Source of the DNA: Streblospio benedicti | Lineage: Eukaryota > Annelida > Polychaeta > Spionida > Spionidae | Direction: 5' to 3' | Assembly (NCBI GenBank): GCA_019095985.1 | Contig: CM032659.1 | Location: forward strand, 29,134,350-29,198,349 | DNA: 64,000 bases | Part shown: positions 35,341-47,400 of the stretch, piece by piece | How positions within the stretch are numbered: position 1 is the stretch's first letter | How the letters are laid out: each line of letters opens with the position of its first letter | Notes under the pieces: generated by a model | The model's input: only the letters and a program-made list of their open reading frames with translations | Told to the model about the DNA's origin: nothing | Database searches by the model: none | Made by a program: the position numbers and the translations under genes

Positions 35341-35453
35341 TTACATCCTCTTGACCCTCATGACAGCTTTCTTGGCGACATGACATTTAGTATCGGCGGT
35401 GAAGAAACCCATGCATTCGTTGTAACATTTCGCAGTACTCCAGCAGTATTTTG
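35341..35453 (-). CDS. Copy 2 terminal FReD exon e
   Basis: Encodes (A)[26 protein letters not shown] and KAVMRVKRM, then a stop. Same four Cys as the other copies, most other residues different; acceptor ATTGCAG. Confidence 0.85.
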
Positions 35454-38400
35454 CTGCAATAATACATAAAATAGGCATTACATATGTGCACGTCTTGACA
35501 AACAAAATAAAATTTTAAAACAATAAAATTATTTAATGGCAGCCATCTATTCCGATTAATAGAGTAGTTGACAAATTGCAACAGCTTATTGTTATATTAA
35601 GATCAGATGTAATTATGTAAATTCATAACAAATTATAGTTTGTGAAGTTATTGATCTAAGTCATTAATTTTCAGTGTAATTGACCATATCTATTTATTAC
35701 TTTTTGAAGGAATCCTAAGTTTAAAACCACTAACCCGTTGGATTTACCCAATAGCAATTGTAAAACCAGAAACTGCCTTGCCATTCGTTCGCGCAGTTTC
35801 GGTAGTAATGGTCATTGTCTGAATCCGGGGTTGTGAATTTCATGCCATTATGGTAGAAAACGAAGTCTCTCAGTGTAGACGGGGTGCTCGAAAATCCTGA
35901 TATTGACAATCTGAAATATGCAAATATGGAAACAATAAGACTGAACTGTGCTTAGTACCACAGCCGGGGGGGATTGCATATGAAAAGCTAATAAATTGTG
36001 AGATGCACTTATTTTCTAGGGGCAAGGGAAGGCGGGGGGTTATCTGGGCACACATCTCCACATGATATTTCAAAATGTATCAAAATGTGAAATCTAAGCT
36101 CAATAGCTACGTGTATGCAACCCACCCCTATCTATGATGCTGATGTTTGAGTTTGACGTTAGGCACCTTTCCAAACTGAAACTTTGCTCACACTCCATAA
36201 CTAATTGCTGCATGAGTATGAAGAAATATAATAGTGAACCAAAAGTTAGAAACAAATCCGGTATCTTACTTTCTGATTACGGCTACTCATATTCTTGATA
36301 ATCATTGATTTGCTAATGGCACATGGTTTAAACGATGCATCAAACCAGTGATACTTGGAAATATGTGACTTTGATGGAGAACAAGAGTGCTGCAAAAACA
36401 GTTCTCGTAGGTTGCCAGTGCTATGGTTCTTTGCAGGATGACCTCAGAGTATAAAGTAGGTTTAATACATAATTTGCAGTGGAGTAAGTTCTTACATCCC
36501 CTTGTCACACCTCCAATATCAGGTAATGGTATTGTGTTCTGTTTATTATGGTCACTCTATGATTAAGGACATAATGCTCTTCAGTATTAGGAAACGGGCA
36601 TTAGGACTCACTTCTCGCACAGAGCTATTAAATGCTAAACCAAGGGTGCATCCCTAGATCGGAGTGCTATGAGCATGCAGTTCTAGTCAGTGAAACGCAG
36701 ACGCCCATGCATCCATGTGTGAGCCTATGGGGTACTCGACCCTATGCTGCCTGCCAAGACAGGAGCGGGCGGTGGCGCAGATTCGCCCGGTTCTCACCGA
36801 CTGCTTCTCTTTATGTTAGCACACGTACAGCATTAGGGTCGGTTATAGAATCCCATTGTACGAGAGATAACTAACCACTGGCTTTCATGTGAGGCCTCCC
36901 CAGAGGGAGGTCTTCACACCAGTGCGGACACACAGTACTTTAGGCGTCCGCGACGCACACCCATGTTAGATCCAAGGATCCAAGGTGCTTATCCAAGGAG
37001 CCATAAATATTGGTGCCTATTCGGAAGATACGGTAGACAACGAGACTTGCTGTTCTTTATATGTAAATGTAAATGTGGTGGCTTATAGTCCTGATCCAAG
37101 TCTTGCCCTAACGAATAATGACATGTACCTAATTACCATGTAGGTGCCACGGAGCAGTGTGCAACTAATTTTGGGATGAGTTTGCTTAACACTCACCACC
37201 AGACCCGACCAGCATTCGAAACAACGAGCTTCTGGTCACGAGTCCAATGCCCTAGCCACAGAAGCACACTTCTATGTCTACTTTATACTTTGCGGAGCAA
37301 TCAACCCATGTACTAAGAGTTTTATACAACATAAAACCATTTTATTAGAATACGCTTACAAAGTAGACGATTTACCTTTTTTTATTTTAAACAAAATGGC
37401 AATCTTACTGATATTTGTTGGTTTCATCATCAATTGAAAAGGTTGCCGCATGGAAAGTGTTAACAGAATTATCCCATGCAATAAACTCGATGTCCAACTT
37501 GTAGGTTGCTTGACTTGTCAAATGGAAGATGTTATCATTGCCGAAGTAGTACTGATCTAAAATGAAAACAGGTGCATTAAAACATTTATGATTAGAGGCT
37601 ACAAAATAAGGACTTCCCACTTGCCCTTATCATAGTATTTTTTAGCGAAGCTATGTAAGTTTTCATCAAATGTTCACAGCTTATGGGCAAGCTAATTCTC
37701 TACAATGGCTAATCTGAATAATTAAGAGCTGGCTACTTTTATTAACACCGGCTACAATTCATAAATGCGAGCAGAAAACGTGGATTGAACGCTGTTGTAA
37801 AAGTAGAGACATAAATGAAAAAGCAGTTCATCATTGCAAGTAAATGGTGGGACGTGTTTAAGCCTTTATTTATAAATTGGTAAAAGGTAGATGGATAAAG
37901 TATGGATCAAATGTCTTCTAGTATTAAGTGGACATTAATACCTGCAGGGTCCCCAAAACCAACTTTATAGTCAGCCCATCGTTTGTTTGTCCAGTCAGCA
38001 GTGGTCTTTGACTGAAAATGCATGAAGTATGACGATGTGAGCATTTGTAAACTGTATAAAAGTATGGTGAAAAAGGCAAATGATAATGGCATGTGTGATC
38101 CCGTAAAATACTCACACTAATGATGGTCCAGCCTCCCTTTGCCATGTCACAGTACACGGTGACTAGGGCGCCACCGGTTGGATGGATGGTGTATACACCA
38201 TTGGTCGTGTTGCCAAGTTCGTACAGGTGCTGGCAGTCTGCAAATATGAAGAAATGAGTTTCCCTATTTCAAAGATATATCTACAGTCTGACAAAATATT
38301 GATGTTATTGGTGTGTTGCTGTCAAGAAGCCAGCAAATTTAAAACCGGCTGGATGTTATGACAGTATGCATTGTATGCTATCACAGAAACCTTCTAAAAC

Positions 38401-41400
38401 ATTTACCGTGTACATATAAGCACACCTTTAACACAGGTATATATATAAAAATACATTTCAATGAATGGGGACTTTCTACTTTAGCCTACCTGTTACAAAT
38501 AGTGGCCCATGAAAGCAGACGCTGTTTTATATATAACTAGCCTTCCCCCGTCTCCTATGGAGACAACGCACGCAGCAACAGAGACAAACACACGCAGCAA
38601 GAAGGAAACATAACACACGCAGCAACAATGTGATGCCGAGACCGGAAGTGAGTCGTAGAAAAAAAATCATTTGTACTCAATTTTTGATGATAAGTCAGTT
38701 TTCTCGTCAATACTGATGACAGCAAGCGCACAAAGAACAAATAAACCCGTAGAAGGTGATTTCCCATAAAGTGCAACACTCAAAATGCGTGAAAGTACCC
38801 AAGGAAAGTGTTGCAGGCAAATTTAAAAAAAACAAACAAACAAAAAAAAACACAACCATGTCCACGCCCATCTTTGCGTAATTATATATAATGGTCTATA
38901 TGGAAGACGCAGCCATGACCAGTTATATCCATGACGCAGACTTGGTTATAAAGCATACTGTTCAACATCACATTTACTATATTACATTATGTAAGTACCC
39001 ACTCGTACATATGAACGGTTCATGTATGAATGACATGTATGACAGTGTGAACATATATCATGCTTCATCTAAAGATCTGGAGACACAGATAATACTAGGA
39101 ACACTGTATTCTGATGTATTCGTGTTTACGCGTACTGACCTGCAGCTTCACAATGTGGACCAGGGAAGTCTGGCAGGCATGAGCAGGTAAATCCTTCATC
39201 GCTACCAGTGCAACTGCCATTATTTAGGCACGGCGATGAAAGGCATGGGTCTGTCAACAACAATTCTAATGTCAATGCTAAGCATTAGCATTAATTTTGA
39301 TAGCAAACAAATGTGGGAGAAAACATGTAAAGGATGATTATAAAATGTCTCATAATCTTCTATGGCTATGTTGCTGTTATCGGGTCTTCAAATGTTTGTC
39401 AAATACAATTGTACTTTCATTATAATTCATTTCTTTATTATCAAGAATATTTTCGATTCTCTAGAATTATTATCAGTTGAAATGTAAATACCAAATGACA
39501 ATACAATGTATATCAATCTACAGCATTCAGCACAACAAGTGTTCAACAATACGCACAGTACCATTATTATTAGAGATTAATGTTTATTTAAGGATCATTA
39601 AGAGTATGGACCATACCAATGCCATTGTAATTGGTTGTTTATTGATACTCTACCTATTGCTAGCTGAAAGTGGTCAAGTCTCGAGTTCATTTGTACACTT
39701 GATTTAATGTTTATTGTTTTCACATCTTCTGCTACTTGTCTTTCAAACAGGGTTTTTAGAACTCTGAACAGCATTAACTGTAGACTCTCCTGGTTTGTTA
39801 AAATGGGTTCTCCAAACACATGAATGACCAGGAGAGTTTTGAAAAGTTGTCAACATAGAAAAAGGATGTAAGCTGTGTTAAGAACCTATCTGGATTAACG
39901 TTTGCCAAGCAAAGAGTATTATGTATGAGAACATTAATGCTTGCACTACATGTTGTCAAATGTTCACAATGTGTTTCATACAAATGTCATTCTCCACATA
40001 CCCGTCGTATTAAGGCAAACAATGTAATAATTAAGACTTAAATAGTGGTGATGTTTACTGACCAAATGTCTCGCACGTCTGTCCAGTGGAGTGAGGCTCA
40101 CACGAACATCCATATTCTCCGTTGGTGACGATGCAACTGCCATTATTCACACAGGGAGATGAAAAACACGGGTCTGTCAAAGATAAGTAATAAAGTCAAT
40201 GTTAAGCATTCAGGGTGAATTTTATTCCCCAATGATATAAATCATTCTTGCTCCAGTTACAATTTTAAAGAAGAAATTCACAAAGTCATAATTATAGTCG
40301 AAGGCTAAAGTGCCATATTTTAAATATACATTAAGTACCACATGGTCTACAAAAATCCAATAATGTAACGTACAACATGAGATACAATCAATTTGTTAAT
40401 GATTGTGTTCTTTCTGTTATTGCTTAGGCACCTACAAATGTATTTGTAGGACATGGCCTAATATTTAGCTGTAGACTACTAACATATGTGTTAACACCAA
40501 GTGTATTTTCTCAAGATTTCAAATTACACAAATACAAGCTTATAAGATAGCATTATCTTCATTATGTCAAGGTAGAACTATATCTGTTTAAAAACCATAC
40601 CTAGAGATATCAAAATTATTAACCATATTGCTGTGAACTGACCAGGGGTTTCACAATGAGTTCCAGAGTAGTTGGCTGGACACAAGCAGAAATAAATATG
40701 TTCCATCAGTGTTAATACTGCATGTGCCAGAGTTGAAGCAAGGGGTCGACATACATAGGTCTGTCAACAGCACTTTGAACATCAATTTTTATGGGGAATC
40801 TTAATTTCTCAAACACCTGTCTGAGCTCCGCCCACATATTTGAACACCAAATTTCCATCACTAATTTGAGGAATGAGATTTACGAAAAAATAGACTAAAT
40901 ACTCACCCTTTTCGCAAAGCGTTCCTGTGTAGCCAGCAGCACATACACAGCAATAGCCGTGTGCTTCATCGATGCAGGTTGACCCAGCAGCACACAGAGA
41001 AGATGAGCATTCGTCCAGGTCTGTCACAAACAAAGTAGATATTCTACTTTCTAACGATCTACTGTCACTTATTAGTGTGTACGTACGAAATAAATCATTT
41101 CTACTCTCACTGTTCTGCTAAGCAGGCTCCTACCACTGTATTGACATAGCTGAAGAGACATCTTCCATTCTATCATTCCGTGCAAAAATCTCTGCCAATA
41201 ACCCACGCTGATTGGTCAACAAGCGTGCTCAATTATATGATTGACTGCACACGCGGGGACCACTACTACGGCACTAGTCTAAACTAGACTAGTAGCGTCA
41301 CATTTTCTATACAGCCGCTGACGTTGCATGGTCAAAATGGCAATGAGACCATTATGATATGATTCATTTTAAAATGAAAATGAATCAGACGCTCATTTAG

Positions 41401-44400
41401 TAAGGATTTTAGTCATGATAGAATGGTATTTGAACACTCAATTGTTGTGTCAATAGGTAAATTGAGCATGCTGACGTCTGATTTACCCGAACAAAGTGAG
41501 GGTATGTCAGACGTCAGCATGCTCAATTTACCGATTGACACTCCAGTTTTGTTGTCAAATCCTACATTTGACTATATCAAGTGGCCCTGATGGGACTCGA
41601 AATCACGGCCCCAAGGTGGTGAGACCAGAATGATACCATCATTTAAAAGTTTATACGGATGAACCATTGTCTCTGTAGCCCCCAGCCTACATACTTGGTC
41701 AGTTATCATCTCAACCCAGATGTCGTGGGTTCGAATCCCACCTGTGGACGGAAACTTTGGGAGGTCTAATGTCCCAGCCGTGTTAAGGTCTGTGATTCTC
41801 TGAGTAACTGTATATATATATTTTCCCAAGTTTGCTTGTGAATTGAATTCTACTCTCACTATTCTGCCAAGCAGGCTCCTACCACTGTATTGACGTAGGT
41901 GAAGAGACATCTTCCTGGTGTTTATCTGTCTCCTGGGAACAGTTTATGGCTTATCATCACCAAACTTGACAAATGGTATGTCTATATCACTCTCCTCACG
42001 TGATTTGATATTGGTGTACTTTGGCCTACTTTTGATTTTTTTTTAATATTGGAGTAAAACTATTGTTACCACAGCACAGGGAAAAGTATTTCACCTATGG
42101 TCATAAACTTTACAGTTATGTTCACTATATTAGTCTCCACAGTTGACTAAACTTCATATCTAGCTATGTTGTACTACCCTCCGAAACTGATTAGATTTTG
42201 GTGTACTTTGGCCTCCTTTTGATGAAGTTACGATGGATTTTAAAAAAAACAAATAATTACGTAATTGTCTTTATCTGTCTCCTTGGAACAGTTTATGGCT
42301 TATCATCACCAAACTTGACATTTGGTATGTCTATATCACTCTTCTCACGTGATTTGATGTTGGTGTACTTTGGCCTACTTTTAAAAGATTTACGAAATAT
42401 TTGAATAAAACTATTGCTACCACTACACTGGGATAAGTATTTCACCAATGGTCATTAAACTTTACAGCGTTAGTTTTGAGCGTTACATAATAAAACTTGT
42501 TACCACTCTACAGGGAGAAGTATTTGACCTGTTGTCACCAAACTTCATATCCAGCATTGTTGTTCTACTCTCCAGAGGTGATTAGATTTTGTTGTGCTTT
42601 GCCTTACTTTTGATGAAATTACAATGTGTTTTAAAAACAAATTATTACGAATTTGTGTTTATCTGTCTCCTGGGAAGACTTTATGACCTATTATCACCAA
42701 ACTTGACATTTTGTATGACAATGAATTTGAATTACTAATTTTGAAATTGATTGACAGTAGTATGGAGGGGGCATAGGCGGCCATATTTGGCCGACTGTGC
42801 CCGGCGTAAAATCTGGCGGGGCTATAGTCAGAATCCATCATCCACCTGTCACTTTTGACAGGTGGGTGATGGATGGCTACCCGGCCCAAGCGAGCAGCGG
42901 GGCGACCATCGGGGCAAGCGGTGGAGAGAGCAGCGAAGCAATTGGCGCTGAGTGAGCGTGGCACTGGAGCTATAGTCGGAAGTCATCCATCATCAACCTG
43001 TCACTTTTGACAGGTGCATGATGGATGACTACCGACTATCCCCGGCCCAAGCAAGGGGCCCGTCACCTACAGAGAGTGTCACCCTGGAGGCTTCAACATT
43101 GTGCACATCAAGGATGCCCTGGGTCACTCATTTGCCACCAGGTTTGTGTTTCATTGAGCTCATAAGGACTGGATAGTATTTAATAAGTGGCACATGTAAT
43201 TTCAACATGCTGGCGCAATTAAGTTCTCAGTGCATCTGACACTGAGATTTTAGTCCTACAATGGTTAAATATTGACCAGCTTCGTTAAGTTTCCACAAGG
43301 AAATAAGTTACTAATATCTAAAAATGTAATAATGTCATTTTGAATAGGTGCTTTTGTAGGATTTCCTTTTACCTGAACTAATAATCTTCATCTAATTCCA
43401 TACGAAAAGTTTGTATTCTAATAAAATTACTGTTTTTGATGATATTCTAAAACAAAACCACATCACAGCTCCTTCATAGACACAATTATTCTATGGCGTT
43501 TTATATGTGGAAGAAAAAAGTTTGTATTAACAAAAGGCATGGCTTATGTAGCCATTTCTTGTGACCATACAGCAACATAGTATGTTTGATTTTTAAAATA
43601 TAGGATTTTACATTAACGCTGCAGTCTACTTAAATAATTTGTCCTTTTCAATTGATTTATAGGACATTGAAAGAACATACTGAAATTATATAATTCCTCT
43701 ACTTGGGTGTCTATTTCCAGGGGCAAGGGTGTCAAGCTCATCATTGCTGAGGAGAGGGATCGCAGACTCGCGCAGAAACAATAGATTACTTGCGGCCAAT
43801 TATTATCTAAAATGTGATGAGACTGTTGAAGAGGTAATAATAGAGGGTTGTTTGTTTATCTATTGTAACGAATACAAAATAAATTCATGCGGCTCAGAAA
43901 AATTGTTGTTTATATAATTATGCACACAGAAAATCATTCACAGTAGGTTTTTCAAGGCTTTTCTTTAGTTTTTTTGTGGTAAGCTTAGGTCCAAATGTCA
44001 TCTATAAACCTGAAAGTATTAGTATTGAGTGCAATATGAACCAAAGAACCTATTTTTAAATTTTAAATTTGTATCTGTTTGGTCTAAACTGTCCACTGAT
44101 GTAGGTGGGGAACAGTTGCCTATTCATGTGTGCCGACTCCACACGGCATCAAAATGGTGCATAATTGGTCTGCAATTGCGTTTACCAACATGATAAACAT
44201 TACATTTTATCGTTGTGTACACAGCGAGTACATCTGTAATGGCTGGCATCATGTTTCATGTGGTGCAATAGGGGCTAGAAGTCTGCTCGGGGCCACTAGG
44301 GGCACGACCAATGATTTCAGGGGCCTGTTGTATAAACCTACTTTCCCTCGTTAATCGTATAAAAACCACACAATATTAGTTCCTTTTCTCATTTGTTGTG

Positions 44401-47400
44401 TCGCATAAATAACTTTACGAGAGCAACAGCGATCATATTCACACGATGAACCATATACTATATATATATTTGGCCTGAGATTTTCCTGTTTCTAAAACGT
44501 GAGGATGGGCCTTTACCATTTCTTATTTCACTTTAAATAGTACTTGGTCTGCACAACTGTTCATCATGAGGATTTATTTTACAATAGATTCGTTTAAACA
44601 ACTGGGTGAGCAGCTAATACACAATGCACATGTAATGAGAGAAAAGGGAGATTTCCGTGTGGACATATAACACTGTAATTGCACGACCGTAGGAGCCAAA
44701 ATTAATAGTGTGCACGTTTGTGGTGAACTTGCAACAGCAATCTGATGTAAACGTAATAAAATATGTAGTTTAGTAAGCGGATGCGTACTGCTTTGTTGAT
44801 TTGTTTCATGCAGCGGGCGAGCACAAACGTCATCGCAGATCACATCATGCACAATGTGCGATAATGCAATTTGATATAACACCAAGTGTGCTAAACAAGG
44901 TGCTTGATGAGTAAAATGTCTCAAATCTGCAAATCAGAAAAAATATAGCAGGCAGCGCGTACGCACGTTCATGGCATCTAGCAATGAAAAAAATGTTACA
45001 CAATGATTGAGCCACGTATATGTATTTTTTTTAACAAACCAAATCACTTCGCTTGTTTACACTATTAGAACAGTGAAATTGACTGATGAATAAGGATTTT
45101 ATCGTTGTGTACACAGCGAGTACATCTGTAATGGCTGGCATCACGTTTCATGTGGCACAATAGAGGCTAGGAGTCCACTCAGGGCCACTAGGGGCACGAC
45201 CAATGATTCTAGGGACCTGTTACATAAACCTACTTTCCCCTCGTTAATGGTATAAAACCAGACGATATTAGTTCCTTTTCACATTTGTCATGTTGCATAA
45301 ATAACTTTATGAGAGTGACACCAATCTTATTCACATGATGAAGCATGTATGATTAAGCATGACATTTTCCTGTTTCTAAAACGTGTGGATAGGCCATTAG
45401 TATTTCTTATTTCACTTTAAATAGTATTTGTTCTGCACGACTGTTCATCATGAGGATTTATTTTACACTAAATTCGATCAAACAACTTGGTGAGCCGCCT
45501 GATACACGATGCACATGTAATGGGAGAAAAGGGAGATTTCTGCGTGGACAGATTCCACTGTAATTGCACGACCATACAAGCAAATATTATTAGTGTGGAC
45601 ATTCGTCATGAACTTGCGACAGCAATGTGATGGAAACGTAATAAAATATGTAGTTTAGTGAGCCAATGTGTACTACTTTGTCGATTTGTTTCATGCAGCG
45701 GGCAAACACAAGCGTCATTGCAGATCACAATAACAATGTCAAAGTGTCCTAAACAGGGTCATCGCAGATCGCATTAACAATGTCAGAGTGTCCTAAACAG
45801 GGTGATTGATGAGTGCAATGTCTCAAATCTCCTACCAACTAGTGTGCATTGACGGCTAGTGACACAAAATGTGGCTTTGAGTCAAAAGGCGATATAGGAG
45901 AAACATGTTGGCCACAAGTAATATTATAAATGATAAAATGATGGTTGAAGGTGTATGGTGTTAAATGTTCAATATATTATAGAAATGTGCACTAAGTTGT
46001 TTGCAAGTGTAAAAATATGTCCGATAAACTAGGTTCCAAATTTTTTAAAGATGAAATTAATGTAACATTTTTTTTTCAAATGTGCAATATCATTGCAACA
46101 TGATGCAAAGTATATAAAAATACTTTTATATGGTTGTAGTGAATTGGAAAAATGAAAATTGCACATATACTGATATTTAATTAAATTTCTGTTCCGGAGG
46201 GAGATTTGTAGCTTTGGTTCTGTACTCATATATCTGATTGAAATAAAATGGCTCATAACACGAACCCTATTAGAGCTATTTATTTGCAATATGAATATGT
46301 TTGATTCGAGGAAAATTGTACCTACCAAAATTTCAATACTGTGGGTTTTGCTGTCTCCTGGGTTTAAAGTCTGTCCATCTAAGCATTACTCATGTTCTGC
46401 TTCATTCATTTATAAATATTACTTTTTGGTATCAAGGTTATAAAGTCTGTTATGTTCCTCTGAACGTTGACTGTTTCAATCATTTATGAGTATGCAAATT
46501 AAATCTGCTGATGAACATGTCAAAAAAACATTCCAAACAAGAATTGACCTGACCAAAAATATACATTACGTTACAAGTTTTGTGCTTGCAATGCCTACAG
46601 TACTGTCACCGTATAAGGCCCACAGTTATTTCCGTAAATGTATTACCGTATTTTTCGTTTCTGGAAATAACACATATTATTAGCGTGTTTAAACCCCATC
46701 TTCAATGACTTGTTTCAGACCCTGTTGGGGACAACTTTGCCACCAAGGCATCTGGAGTGAGCTATTTACCCATCATACATGGCCGTCTATATATACTATG
46801 CCCACTTTTGGTTCAAGAAGTCAACACATAATGGAGGTAATAATGAAGTCTTAGTTGTTTGATTAGAGCTGGACATGAAATACATAGGCAGATCCAGATC
46901 CCCTTTCCCACCAAAAAACTTCATTTCCATCTATAGGGGTTTTCATGAAATCCATTAAGTGCGCCACCCCTACCTTTTTTTTCCTTAAGTGCAACCCCCC
47001 CTTTCCAAAAACCTGCATCTGCCATTGAAAAATAAAGTCTCTGTTCAGCATACGTTATTGTTTTGGAGCAAAAACCTCCTAATCACACAGAAGCTTAAAT
47101 ATATGTTGGGCTGTGATTGACGCAACTACCCAGTGTGGCTAGTAGCTGGTTATTAGCACAAAAACACATTAATGGTGCAATCAAATAACCTCGACAGCTT
47201 ACCCTTTTCCATGGTCAGTTTCTCGTCATGATGGCCGTCCACCCGCATGCACGCCTCTACATTGAAATACTTGTCCATCGACTCACGCTGCTTGATCGCG
47301 CAGTGGAAGGCTCTTGACATTTGCTCGCGACTGATCGGTTGGTTGAACTGGAAATCGTTCATCACCTTTTCTGCTTCTGTTATCCATACAACAAGAGATA

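Noticed and set aside
46718-46758. Small exon-like piece (acceptor, 41 bp, donor) in copy 2 intron 1
   Set aside because: Too short to identify, phase unhelpful, no counterpart in copy 3. A weak resemblance to the RPS4 'FATR' region is probably chance.
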